Shown here piece after piece: positions 21,950 to 33,789 of a stretch of DNA of 64,000 nt (positions are counted from its first letter, which is position 1; each line of letters begins with the position of its first letter). The position numbers were made by a program, and so were the translations under genes. The notes under the pieces were generated by a model. The model was not told the DNA's origin and did no database searches. It saw only the letters and a list, made by a program, of their open reading frames with translations. This stretch comes from Mauremys mutica. Its lineage: Eukaryota > Chordata > Testudines > Geoemydidae. Location of the stretch: NCBI RefSeq assembly GCF_020497125.1, contig NC_059081.1, positions 15,843,105-15,907,104 of the forward strand, in the 5' to 3' direction.

Positions 21950-24900
21950 AAAGAAGAATCTCTCACTTCACTTCCCTCAGGATACTCTAGATGAGATGGC
22001 CTGACTGTCACCTTGGAAGAGCACTCCTCTATTCTCTGATTTCAGGGGACTTCCTGGGCTCCTACAGTTAATGAAAAAGTCCTCAGTATACATGATAATA
22101 GAGAAGACATGGTACTGACCTAACATATAAGGTGAGGCTGGTACAATCAACCACATGCTCATTTTAATGGGGCTACTGCCATAGAAGCAGCTTAATTTAC
22201 ACCATTAAATTCCCACTCTACTGATTCTTATATGCTTTGTGGCTCAGCACCCATGGATCTACTTTCATTTAAACAGAGTCTTAAGTTAGCATTATTTTAA
22301 ACACAATATAAGGCTGCTTCCAAAACACATGCCATTGCTTGTTCAGAAGCCAACATCAAAAGAGGGATAGTCGTTAACAATTCATTTTATTTTACTTTTG
22401 AAAAATCCTTTGCTAAAAAGTTAAGGATTGTAATGGGCTGAGAATAAGAAAGAAAATTGGAAGAAGGTCAGCTAGCAAGTACTAGTTCTGTAACCAGCAA
22501 AAGTGCAAGTACATATTTGGCATTTTACAGAACCTTCAGGCTTAGTTTGATTAGTTATTAAAATTATGGTTGGCCTACGGGGAGAATCACGATAATTGGT
22601 ATAGGTCATAGATAATCAAAAGTGTCTCTCCCAGTCGGATGAAACCTATTAAAATCAGATATTTAAATCTCTTTACACTTACACATTCCATTCACGTGCA
22701 AAATGACTTGTCCCAAATCGAAGTCTCTAAGGAAGAACTCAGACATTGTTCTTTATTTGGTGCCAATTAACATTTTCAAGACAGACTAAGCTCAGTATAC
22801 CCCAAAGAAATAATTCTTTCTAGCTGCCAGATCTTTGCTTTATCTCATTAAAAGAATTAACTTTTAATGCTCTGAATGTTTAGATGACTTTAACTGACAT
22901 CTCAAAGGCTAGTATCCAAAAAAGAATATTAAATATAGCATATTATTGCTATTGTGAGGATCTGAATTTAAGACTCATGTTAATCAGATCTGTTTTTATT
23001 ACTGATTCAGAAACCTAGCTTTGTTATTGAAACTGCTAATGCATTATTAATGTCTATGAAGACTACATAGAAATAACACTTAATAAGATGGGAAGAGACT
23101 GAATGAAACTGAAATATATTGGTTGAACTAACCAAGTTCAAAATCAAAGAGAATTCACACACACACATGCAAAACAATAATACATGGGAAAAAATGACCA
23201 GATGTGATAGTCATTATACCAGGCTATTTATTAATGAAAAATATAATGTTTCTCTTTAGGTGTCTGATAATCCCCCATTGATTTCAATAGGCACAGGATC
23301 AAGTCCTAAATACTTCATGGTGATTTTTTTAAAATTTAATTTGCATTTTATTCACAGCTAAAACTAAGAAATCTATCTCAGCTTTATATGCCAACAAAAC
23401 CTCATTGTGAGAGCACAACTGATTAGGCTAAAATCTGCAGAATGAAGCAAAAGTAATATATGAAAGACATGTGTTACTATTTTTAAAGGTAAAGTCAGAT
23501 AAAATGTATCCTAACAGGTGACTAACATCTAAACAGCCTGGAGACTTGCCATTCAAACCACCTCTTCTTGTCACTAATATTCCAGCTATTTTCTTTTTAG
23601 TTCTGACTAAAAAGACTTTCCTTTTCTGTTAACTGCAGTTCAGGGAGAGAATGTAAAGCAGTTAATTTAGCCCATAATGAAGCTTGCAATTGGTCCATTC
23701 ATGTGTGCATTTGATGGTTTGGCTAAAGTTCAAATTTTAGTTTTAAGCATTCACTTCAGTGCCAAATGTCAATGTGCAGTTCGGTGTTGCCATTTAGACT
23801 TCATAATGTCATTCTAATCTTAGATGTGATAAAAAATCCTTATACATATTATACAGTATTGTTTGTGGCTCATTCATTATTCATGTATCCGTTTAGCCCT
23901 TGTGAACACTGTGCCTTGGTTCTCTTTCACTGAGGTGTAAAAACACAAGTTCTCCTGTAGTCCAGAGTGTTTATCCACCAAAAATAACGGGATCGGGGGA
24001 GAGGCATCATGGTTATTTGCCAATCAAGTAAATATATTCAAAAACAGGTTTTAGTCAGTCTGACAAAAGTTCCCACATCACATTGCATCCTACTCCTGTT
24101 CCGGTTTGAAATTAATCTCCTTCTCATAACATGTATGAAAAATAATATGAGAAAGTGTCAGATCTCCACAGACTGCAGTCAATCTATGCTGGATGTGAAT
24201 TCAATGCACTAGCATTTTGCATGTACCACAATAAGATGTGAAATAGAACTAGGAAATTTTTATGAGCTATTTGCAATTCAATTTTCTAATCTACCTGGAG
24301 TGAAATGCTCTATCATCAAAGCCTAATTTAACATTTTCTTTGTTGCCCAGAGAATGTCCTTTTATATATCTTTATAAGCTACTTTTTAAAATTGTAGAGT
24401 GAATGGATTCATCTTCACAAGGGAAAGAAAAAAAAGCCTCCTAATCAGGTCAGATCAGCAAAATGACCACTCTAAAAAGGTACTTGGCATTGGTACAGAA
24501 TGAGCAGGTCCTGATTTATCTAACTAATAAAAGGAGTCCTCTGCTACCCCAAGAGGTGCCCATTAAGAAAATATGTTGCCCTTGCTATCTGTATTGGTTT
24601 TTCAAGGAATCAGTGCTAATCTAGTCAAGGTCTGAAGTGAGAACATACTAGTACTACATTGCTAAGTATTGCATCTTCTGTAGACAAATCTATCATCTGC
24701 CATGCCCACTGTTTGGATCAGTGACTACTGAGAGATTGAAGGGGGTGGGAGGAGGACAGTACAGGGAGAGAACCAAGAAATGAGAGCACAGATCTTTTTT
24801 AAGAGATGGCAGTTTTGAATCAGAAGGGTTATGAGTAGCAATAAAGGAAACCTGAGAGATATTTACTTAGGGGAAAGTGAGTGCCCTCTCTTTTGTGTTG

Positions 24901-24995
24901 CCTATTTCAGATTTCTCTCTCCATTTATTTTATTTTCTGTTTTCTCACTTCTCCATTTTGTTTTTCTCCGTTTTTGATTCTCTCCCTTTCTCCAA
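21950..24995. other. Anonymous AT-rich sequence, no gene seen
   Basis: About 3 kb with no ORF carrying a domain, no TIR pairs and no CR1 3' ends. A (CA) patch lies at 23157-23166. Confidence 0.45.
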
Positions 24996-24998
24996 GCA

Positions 24999-26175
24999 CA
25001 GGAACTCTTCACTTAAAGTCCTCCTGGTTAACATTGTTTCAATGTTAAGTTGCTGATCAATTAGGGAACATGCTCATTTAAAGTTGTGAAATGCTCCCTT
25101 CTAACGTCTTTGGCAGCCGCCTGTTTTGTCCACTGCTTGCAGGAAGAGCAGGCCGTTGCAGCTAGCTGGTGGGGGCTTGGAACCAGGGTGGACTGGCAGC
25201 CCCCCCATCAGCTCCCCAGTCCCCTAAGTTCCGTGTGCAGCAGCTGTCCCTCCCATCACTGCCATGTGCTGCTCCTGCCCTCTGCCTTGGAGCTGCTCCC
25301 AGAGACTCCTGCTTGCTGTACAAGGGGAGTGGGGGCTAATGTGGGAGTGTCTCCCCCTCCCCCCATCTTCCATAGAGCAGGGGGGACAAGGGAGCTTCTA
25401 GGTAGTAGCTGCGGGTCTCAGCAAGCTGATTTAATTAACAAGGCAGTGTACTTAAACCTGGGGTCAGCTACTTAAAGAGGGAATGCACATTTTTTCTCTT
25501 AGGGCAGGTCTACACTACGGGGGAAAATCGATATAAGATACGCAACTTCAGCTACGTGAATAACGTAGCTGAAGTCGAAGTATCTTATATCGAATTACCT
25601 ACCGTCCTCACGGCGCGGGATCGATGTCCGCGGCTCCCCATGTCGACTCCGCTACCGCCATTCGGGTTGGTGGAGTTACGGAGTCGACAGGACCGCATTC
25701 GGGGATTGATATATCGCATCTAGATGAGATGCGATATATCGATCCCTGAGAAATCGATTGCTACCCGCCGATACGGCGGGTAGTGAAGACGTACCCTCTC
25801 ACACAGGGTGTGTCTCTCTGTCTGCTCTCCCTCCTTTCCTGCTGCCTTGTAGAGTGTTGTGAGAGTTAACCCTTGACGGCTCAGTCAATTGCTAGTTCAC
25901 TGAGCAGTAAGGCATTCCCTGGGAAATATCCCACCCTCTGACTCCTCCACCTCAACCAAGCTTCACAATCATCACTGTGTACCAGTATTAACTTGTTGGT
26001 TTAAAACTTATACTCTGTGTGTGTGTGGTCTTTCGTCTGGTGAAAAAAATTTCCCTGGAACCTAACCCCCTCATTTATATTAATTCTTATGGGGAAATTG
26101 GATTTGCTTAACATCGTTTTGCTTAAAGTTGCATTTTTCAGGAACATAACTACAATGTTAAGTGAGGAGTTACTG
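24999..26175. mobile_element. Tigger/pogo-like (Tc1-mariner) element, non-autonomous, 1.2 kb
   Basis: The left end CAGGAACTCTTCACTTAAAG pairs with the right end, whose reverse complement is CAGTAACTCCTCACTTAACA. The right flank is TA (26176-26177) and the left flank CA is a probable decayed TA, the target used by Tc1/mariner elements. Subterminal pairs also occur (GTTAACATTGTTTCAATG on the left, TTAACATCGTTTTGC on the right). The body is GC-rich on the left (25115-25400) and has no transposase. Turtles carry a recurrent family with these ends (recall). A separate MITE lies inside at about 25501-25796. Confidence 0.75.
25501..25796. mobile_element. Harbinger-type MITE (297 bp) nested in the Tigger-like element
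   Basis: Ends are AGGGCAGGTCTACACTACGG and GGGTAGTGAAGACGTACCC, an imperfect TIR. The interior is almost entirely palindromic: CAGCTACGTGAATAACGTAGCTG with TCGATATAAGATAC/GTATCTTATATCGA arms at 25529-25593, GTCGACTCCG/CGGAGTCGAC flanking the centre, and GATATATCGCATC/GATGCGATATATC at 25709-25741. The left flank reads TTA. The right flank reads TCT, so the target duplication is not clean. It sits in the CT-rich part of the Tigger body, with host sequence resuming at CTCACACAGG. Confidence 0.75.
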
Positions 26176-26773
26176 TATTACTTTCTCCTCTCATCTCTAA
26201 TCTCACTTCTTGTTCCACTTTCTCCCTAACTGACCCTCTATTCTGTGATTTTGCTCATAACCCTCCCATACCTTTTCCGTCCACTTCCATTATATATTGC
26301 TTCTTTTTTCTCTAACAGCTTGCTCTCATGCAAGGCTCAGTAGCTGTCAGACACTGGGAAAGCAGAGACACTATAGCAGCCAGAGCTGATAAAAATGTGT
26401 GCATACACTTGAGCCCAAATCACTTAATGTACAAACAACTTTGGGTTGATAAAACTTTGGGTTGATAAGATAAATGACTCTAAACTGACCTCTCAGAGAG
26501 GAAGGAAAGGAAGCAGTCTAAAGAGAACCATTTATCTAGCTAGTGACCTGTCAGTTAACAGAACATCCTGCTCAATGGTATCAACCGCTGTTAGTTAGCT
26601 AACAAAAACAACTGGTATTGCTCATCATCTTTAGATCAGCTCTCACTTAGACCAGACCAAAGCATAATACAAATGAATCTGAAATCAGACTGAAAGGGAT
26701 CTAGGAAATAAGCACTCTTTGGGTAATATCTTGTCACAACTTTTTCAGTAATCTTCCGCAAAAGGGAAGATTA

Positions 26774-27059
26774 GTCTATGTCTACACTACGCAGCTTTTA
26801 GCGACAGGGCTGTGTTGATACAGCCATGCCACTAAAAGGCACGCCGTGTAGCTACTGTGTGTCTGCTCTCCTGCCAACAAAAAAATTTCCACCCCCAATG
26901 AGCGGCGTTAGCATTCTTGGCAGGAGCAGAGTTGTTCACCCCGGTGCTTGTCATCAGAAAAATGTTTGTCATCTTTCGGGTGGGGAGAGGGCAGTGTTTT
27001 TTTTAACACCTCTGAAAGACCAAAAGGTGTGTCGTTCAGTTGCCAGTATAGACATTACC
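26774..27059. mobile_element. Harbinger-type MITE (286 bp), TTA target duplication
   Basis: Left end GTCTATGTCTACACTACGC and right end (reverse complement GGTAATGTCTATACTGGC) form the TIR. TTA occurs directly outside both ends (26771-26773 and 27060-27062), the three-base target duplication expected for PIF/Harbinger. Internal palindromic modules include GGCAGGAG/CTCCTGCC (about 26869 and 26920) and GACAAA/TTTGTC-type repeats. No coding sequence; the open frame across it has no domain. Confidence 0.8.
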
Positions 27060-27993
27060 TTAGAGACAGGGCACTTTGTGAGGGGATTGCCAGTATCAAG
27101 TGATAATTTCTTTAAGAGTCTAACAACTGCTCATTTGATGGAAGCTGTAACTTTACTTTCACACAGAAAAGTATTAATAATTTCCACTGTCAATAGATCC
27201 GGTGTATTGCCCACTTGCTTTAACAAGCCATAAAGGGCAAGGGTCCTAATTGCAGGCCAGAGTTCCCTTAATATCTCTAAAACCTCATTGGTGAAACTGG
27301 CTGAAATACAATGAGAAAAACATGCATTTGTCTGTTGTATTCAGACAAGGTCTGCTGCCGCTGTGGCAGCCAATGCATTCCAAAACTAATCAATCCTTCC
27401 TATGAAGTAGGTAGAAAATTCCTCACAGCCTGTAAGATCTGACACTGTTTCCAAGTGGAGGCATCAAGATTTGGGAGGCTGACAGTTACTTAGCCACATA
27501 TGACTTGGTGGATGCCATATGGGGCAGAGAGGGGTAGTACACACTTTATTCACCTCTAGTGCAGCACATTAAAAAAAAATTAAACACTGTCTACCACAAA
27601 CAAATCTGACTCAATCTCCTTCACATACATTACATCTGTTGCAGATATTCTGTATATTAAAGGATGAAAAGAGGGAGAGGATGTTTGATCTTGATAGACA
27701 TGGACAAAATACCCTGCAGGCTCACTGTTGATGGTGTGGTAGGACATGATAGTTTTGTCCTTGGCTATTAAGGTCAAAAAGCAATTACTCCATCAGGGCA
27801 GAGAACATGATTCACTCAAAAAAGTAATCGGCCCAACTTAGTTCTAGAATTTCTTCAGACTCCTTGGCAGACCCAATGAAGCATGTCCTCTGCCATGATG
27901 GGACCTCAAACTGAGGGACATAAATGCATCACCATGACCTCCTCGAGCACCAGAGTCCATTGGCTGAATGGACAGCCAATTGTGACTAGCCCT

Positions 27994-28287
27994 AGGGCTG
28001 GTCTTCACCACGGGGGTAAGTCAACCTAAGTTACGCTACTTCAGCTACATGAATAACGTAGCTGGAGTTGACATGGCTTAGACTTACCCTGGTTTCTTCA
28101 CCACACTGCATCAACGGGAGATGCTCTCCCATCAACTTACCTTAATCTTCTTAGAGAGCTGGAGTACCAGGGTTGACTGGAGAGTGCTCTGCAGTCAATT
28201 TAATGGGTCTTCACTAGACCTGTTTAAATCGATCCCTGCTGCATTGATTGAAGCTGCGTTAATCTCTCCGTAGTGAAGACCAGCCCT
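27994..28287. mobile_element. Harbinger-type MITE (294 bp)
   Basis: Ends AGGGCTGGTCTTCAC and GTGAAGACCAGCCCT are a perfect 15-bp TIR. The interior contains CAGCTACATGAATAACGTAGCTG, almost the same module as in the 25501 element (CAGCTACGTGAATAACGTAGCTG), so the two are relatives. Length also matches (294 and about 297). Flanks CTA and TTG do not give a clear duplication. Confidence 0.8.
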
Positions 28288-28289
28288 TG

Positions 28290-30840
28290 GTCATGAGCCC
28301 CAACTTGGTGCCAGGATCAGAAATGCTTTCTTTGTCCATCATAGTGATCATTAGCAATTCCAGTTTAATGGTTTAGCACTTCAATGGTTAGGTTAGTAGC
28401 AGCTGTTCATGAAGTAACCAAATTACTGCAGAGGTATTTTCACTGAAACAGAAGTACAAGTTTGTCTTGTATATGTTGTTGGCCTTTACCTTAAAAAATA
28501 AATTAATTAAAAAACAATTCAAGAGAAGGAACTGAGTAATTTGAGAGTGTTACGATTCCTGCACAGGGACAGCAAGGCACATTTGTATTGACTATTTGGT
28601 AGTAGCATTAATTAACTGGCAGTGAGGTGAATACATGTAAAAAACCCTTGATAGCTTGTAATTTGTGCTGTTAAAAATAAGGCCAATGCTCTTAAAATGT
28701 AACAACTGCAACCTTACAGGCAGGGATTTTTGTTTGGGAGTGGCTGGAAACTGAGCAGTGGTTCCTTCATAGCAAGAGGGGCAATCAGGAAGCAGCTACT
28801 TAAAGATTGTTGTACGGCTGAGTGAAAACTACTTGGATTTATAAGGTGGCTGTTTTAATCATTAGAACAAAGAAATTTAGGGCAGAGCAGGACCTTTCCC
28901 TGGAGGTGACAGTAAACTGGTATGCTGAAGAGGAGGGTTTGGCAAGGAACCACCAGGACTCCATGGGTTGACAAAACCAGAAGATGTTTGAATCATTGTG
29001 AACAGGAAGGATCAGTAAACACAGTATAATCAGACTTTAATAATTCAGGGAACATGGGGTACCACTCTCCAACAAGAGGGCGGATGTATTTTTGGCCATT
29101 TGAGAGGGAGGGAGGGCATTGTTAACTATCTGGAACTGAGGGTCGGGGGAGGCTGAGGGTCACGGGAGGCTGCCAAACTGTTTGCTGCTGCTTCCTTTTA
29201 GCAAGTGCCCCGTGCAGGTACTTGTTCCGTAAAGTGTCCAGTTTCCTGGTAAACTGGAATTGGAAGTGGACTTAGGGGAAAGACATCCCCTGAAGTAGAT
29301 GTCTGTACAGTGATGAAAGAACCCAGTTCCATACAAGGTAAGGGTGGTGAGATCCCAGCAATGGGTTGGTGATAGGAAAGAGGTAGAAAAGATTAAGGAA
29401 GGACTCATGACCTGTGCTATGAGTTATTGAGAGAGTTCCTAGATCAATTAAGTTAAAGTGACAACCTAATTAAACTACATCCTTTGGATCTTGTCTTTCT
29501 TCCCACATGTCTAGGACAATAATTAGTAATTAAGGAAAACTACATACTTCATTCCTGCCCAGTGTTACAGCATTTTGTGCCACTGCATTTTAATACTTTC
29601 TTTTAATAGTTATAAAAGACCAGGATATTTTCATTTATTCATTAGCACCACATTATATGCTAGAGTACAGTAACATCTATTGTGCAATTACACAGTTCAT
29701 TAATAAAACATGGCTCAACTTTTCTGGACTTAACTTCCTTTAACATGATAAAAATTATACTTCTGAGTTATTTCAAAGCATTTAAAGTATAATTGGTGCC
29801 AAGCTTCCATAAGAAATTTCATTTGTTTTAAAAACTAGATACAGTCTGAATTAAGCTTGAGATACTTCACAGTGCAAAGATCAGCCTTGGATACTTTGAA
29901 CACAGACATTTCAAGGCTTCCTTTTTCACTATTTTACAAAATGAGATAAAGAAAATATATTTTTATTTAGCAAAAATATTAATAAAAAGTTGACACTTTC
30001 TTGCTATACACACTCAATATTGGTAAAGTTAAAATGACAGCACATAATCACACACTGATTTCTCTGGATTTGTACATTTAGCAATTTGGATTCATTCACA
30101 TGACACCTAGTAAAAGCATGAAGTCTGAATTGGACCTAGATTTTAACCATTCAGAGGCATGGATGAGAAATTTGGTCAAAGGTGAAATTAGACAGTTGTG
30201 ATGGAAAAAAAAATCTTTCAGAGCACTGGTGTTAATACATTACCAACAGATATACCATGCGGCTTTCAATGTTCTTGAATTAAAATTTTAAATAATTTAC
30301 TATCATACCAAATAATCAATAAAACTCACAATTAAAGTGGGATGATTGTTTATAGTCTTTATAAATTAGAATGTTATCTGGTTTGGCAAACATGCAAAAT
30401 GGCTTGTTTTTATTTCTACGGTTTCCTCCTCACCCCCGCCAACATTCAGATAATCCAACTCAGCAAACACTACTGCCATCTGCTGATGTTCAGCTGTATA
30501 TAAAAATATATATTTTGGTTTTGTAGAAAAGGTTCACTATTAAGTCTCTAGAAAACTTCACATACAATATGAATCTAACTATGATATTAGCCTTTTTGAA
30601 ATCCATTTTTCAAACATTGATTTAACTTTTGTGATGATATAATATTTGCTCTGTTTAGAGTATTTTTAAACTATAGGCTACTTTTATTATTGCCATGAAG
30701 CATACTTTAAATTCTATAGGTCAGACTCTCCATTCACATAATGCCAATTTATCACCAGTCAGGCTTTATAACTGGTTAAAAGTGTTTCTTAGGTGCTTGA
30801 ATAATGCAACCAACCAACCGCCCACAACAACAACAAAAAA
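28290..30840. other. Anonymous sequence, no gene seen
   Basis: 2.5 kb with no recognised domain or terminal repeats. A slightly GC-richer patch at 29040-29390 holds an 82-codon minus-strand frame with no known motif. Confidence 0.4.
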
Positions 30841-30846
30841 GGTGAT

Positions 30847-30950
30847 GGGCCCAATTTTCCACTCATTTACACCAGTATAAATTGGGAGTAACTCCTCCAA
30901 AGTCAATGGAGTCCACCGGAGGAAACCTGGTGGGAGTGAGAAATCAGCCC
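30847..30950. repeat. Palindromic short repeat (TTTACACCAG type)
   Basis: Contains CATTTACACCAGTATAAAT, then GAGTAACTCCTCC/AAAGTCAATGGAGT, then AACCTGGTGGGAGTGAG, as in the small sauropsid dyad repeats with the core ACTCCATTGACTTCAATGGAGT. Decayed. Confidence 0.45.
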
Positions 30951-31613
30951 CAAAGACTTCTCACTTGTTTCAAAATTGTTTTTTTCCCCAAAGCATTAGT
31001 TCTAGCACCAGATGTGAATATATTTGTAGGACACTCAATTTTATCTCTGGCCATACAGGATTTTCTCCCTCCAATAACACTCTTGTAATAGAACTTATTG
31101 AAGAGAATTCACTTGTAGAAAAAGAAGAAGAATTGATTTGGTACTGGAGAAGAGTATTGATTTCTTCTTCTAATATAGTCTTTGATAAGAAAGCTGATCT
31201 GTTCATGCAGCCATAAACATGAATGGAAGACAGGTAAAACAGAATGTGGGGCAAGATTGAGATAATTAGGCACAGGCCAGAGTGAGGGGCAGGGTAGAGC
31301 ACACCACTCTGGGAGCAGCATCTGGAGGCACTCTGCATTCAGAAACATGTCTCCTGGAGCTCCCGTGAACACTAATTATCTACCTTTGTAGGATGCAGTT
31401 TTCTGCCCACTGTGTGACCAACCAGTAGGGGGAAAGAGATAGGACCTGCCTTCTCATTTTAAGGCACCTGGCATCCATCAGGGAGGGAACAGCCCTCTTG
31501 AGCTATGGGACTAGAATTCAGCCTGACTTATGTAGGTCACACAAGTAGAGGAAGATTTTTTACTACTCCTCTCCTAGGACTCAATCCTGGAAAGTGCTAA
31601 ACACACCAACCTA

Positions 31614-31704
31614 ATCCAGCAAAGCACTTAAGCATGTGGTTCACTGTAAACATGACTAGTCCTATTGATTTAAAATTAAGTACACGCTTATGTTCTTGCT
31701 GGAT
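31614..31704. repeat. Palindromic short repeat (ATCCAGCAAAGCACTTAAG type)
   Basis: Left arm ATCCAGCAAAGCACTTAAGC pairs with the right end AGTACACGCTTATGTTC-TTGCTGGAT across a core GACTAGTCCTATTGAT. It is a hairpin-forming repeat with about 40-bp arms. A related copy is at 46918-47046. Confidence 0.6.
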
Positions 31705-31793
31705 CAGATTATAGTGCTGAGCCCTTTGCAGGATCAAGACCTTAGATCACACCCACATATTGGCAAAGCACATACATTTAATCATCGAAGCAT

Positions 31794-31890
31794 AGGGTTC
31801 AATCTTGCTCATTCTGATTTTACACCTGCATAACTGGATTTTAGTAACATTACTCCTGATTTACACTAGTGCAAGTAGAATCAAGTCCAC
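31794..31890. repeat. Palindromic short repeat, degraded (TTTACACC type)
   Basis: GATTTTACACCTGCATAACT is followed by ACTCCTGATTTACACTAGTG and TAGAATCAAGTCC. This is the same family as 30847 and 36678 but with weaker symmetry. Confidence 0.4.
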
Positions 31891-31978
31891 AGAAATTAGA
31901 GTTGTCACTTAGTCCATCCCACTGTCAGGATAGCATTGCTTGTTACAATTTTTTTTAGTGTTTTATCTACTCCATAGC

Positions 31979-32013
31979 TCAAAACAAAAACAAACAAAAA
32001 CAAAAACAAAAAG
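31979..32013. repeat. (CAAAA)n microsatellite
   Basis: Irregular tandem CAAAA and CAAA units over about 35 bp. Confidence 0.85.
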
Positions 32014-32339
32014 CAGTTGTTGCCAAGTTTCTCAAATTGCTGTTATCTTTTAAAGCAGGCAGCAATAAAACTAAGTCCATGAATAAAAAACAACAAGCAT
32101 GTCTGAATATGGCACAGAGTATTATATACTGGTATCAGAGCTTAACTGTACAGTAGGATAAAAAAGGGTAATAGCATTGCTCTGTAGCTGCCAGTGCTAC
32201 AGAATCCAAATATATGGACCAAGAGTTTGTCTGTCCCCTAATGGTGGCAAAATCATCTAAATTAAATGGATCACATGGTCTTTACCTCTATATGGGTTTT
32301 GTTTTTCAAATTGTGGCTGGATTCTTAACGACAGTTTAA

Positions 32340-33015
32340 ATTTGGGGTTAATGTTTTGCCAAGATGCGATGGGATTTACAGACCCCCACCCCAAGTCTAA
32401 GGGAGTAGTGGAGCAGTATTGCCAAGAAGTCCCCACCCCTCAGCAGCTTTACAGCATGGTCCAAATGGAAGCACTGCTTAAAAGGGGCACTCACAGTCAG
32501 CATGGGGAGGGGAGAATGGAGAGGCTCCCTGCAGAAAGGAAGCCAGTTTCTAGCTTCTTGGACAGAGATCTAGAGGAAGAGTCTGGACTGTGGGTAAGAC
32601 CTGATTGGGAGACCAGGGACCTACCACTTTTTCCTCCCCACTTCTCCCTGACAAGGGGGAACAACTGGACGCTGGCAAGTGAGCTGGGAAGCCTGAACTG
32701 ACTATCTGAATTATAGAGAATGTGTGAGTAACCTTCTATGGGAGATGGGGGGAAATCAGAGTGCTATGATCAATCCCCAAACTGCAGAAAGAATGGGGGA
32801 GGTAGGAAGTGTCCCAGGGGGTGGTCAAATATATCAGCTAAACAAAACTGAGACATTCCTTCCCCCTTGGGCCCTGGGCTGGGACCTGGTGGAGAGGGAG
32901 GGCCCAGGAACCCTGCCCCTTTGCCTGACCAGGAGAACATCAGGGGACAATTGCCAGGCCCTCAGATTGCCCAGCAAAGCCATCACACAAGTCTGTGACC
33001 CTGATGAGCCATGGC
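32340..33015. repeat. GC-rich unclassified repeat-like block
   Basis: Open frames at 32342-32701 and 32724-33026 have no domain. Phrases such as CTTTGCCTGACCAGGAGAAC and GCCAGGCCCTCAGATTGCCC recall GC-rich chelonian LTR-type repeats, but no ends are visible. It is cut by the hAT element at 33024. Confidence 0.3.
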
Positions 33016-33023
33016 CTGCTGGC

Positions 33024-33661
33024 TAATGTTGCCAACTTTCTGCTTGCACAAAACCGCACACCCTTGCCCCATCCCCTGCCCCTCCTCCAAGGCCCCTCCC
33101 TGTCACTCCCTCCCCCACCCCCGCTCACTCATTTTAATTGGGCTGAGGCAATGGGTTGGGATGTAGGAGTGGGTGAGGGGTTTGGAGTGCAGCAGTGTGC
33201 TCTGGGCTGGGACCAAGAGGTTCAAAGGGCAGGAAGGGGGATCAGGGCTGTGGCAGGAGGTTGGGGTGCAGGAGGAGGTCGAGGTGCAGGCTCCAAGCAG
33301 CGCTTACCTCAAGCAGCTCCCGGAAGCAGCGGCATGTCCCTCCAATGGCTCCTATGTGGAGGCATAACCAGGCGGCTCTGCGAGCTGGCCCATGTTCCCG
33401 GCCAACGGGAGCTGCAGGGGTGGCACTTGGGGTGCGGGCAGCATGCGGAGCCCCCTGGCTGCCCCTATGTCTAGGAGCTGGAGGGGGGACATGCCGCTGC
33501 TTCCAGGAGTTGCGTGGAGCCAGGGCAGGTAGGGAGCCTGCCTTAGCCCTGCTACGGTACCAACCAGATTTTAACAGCCTGGTCAGTGGTGCTGACTGGA
33601 GTTGCCAGAGTCCCTTTTCGACCGAGCATTCTGGTTGAAAACCAGACATCTAGCAACCCTA
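33024..33661. mobile_element. hAT-like non-autonomous element (638 bp), perfect 8-bp TSD
   Basis: The 8-bp duplication CTGCTGGC occurs at 33016-33023 and 33662-33669. Ends are TAATGTTGCCAACTTTC and GACATCTAGCAACCCTA, an imperfect TIR of the TAGGGTTGCCA type. The body is C-rich then G-rich with no transposase. The long frames at 32995-33474 and 33195-33649 are compositional only. A 5' fragment of the same family lies at 11014-11220. Confidence 0.8.
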
Positions 33662-33789
33662 CTGCTGGCCTCCAAGTGATGCCTGCTACACAATTTCTGG
33701 CATGTGCCAAAATAAATTCTATTAGTACAGAATAGCTAATAAAATTAGAATTTGTTATGATATGCACTCAACAGCCTAAGTAAGGAGTT

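Noticed and set aside
26826..27233. 135-codon frame
   Set aside because: Spans a MITE and its right flank; no domain.
31979..32013. Short tandem array as CRISPR
   Set aside because: Simple (CAAAA)n microsatellite in a vertebrate context; no spacers.
33195..33649. 147- and 135-codon frames on opposite strands
   Set aside because: Both fall in the GC-rich hAT element with perfect 8-bp TSD; compositional artefact.
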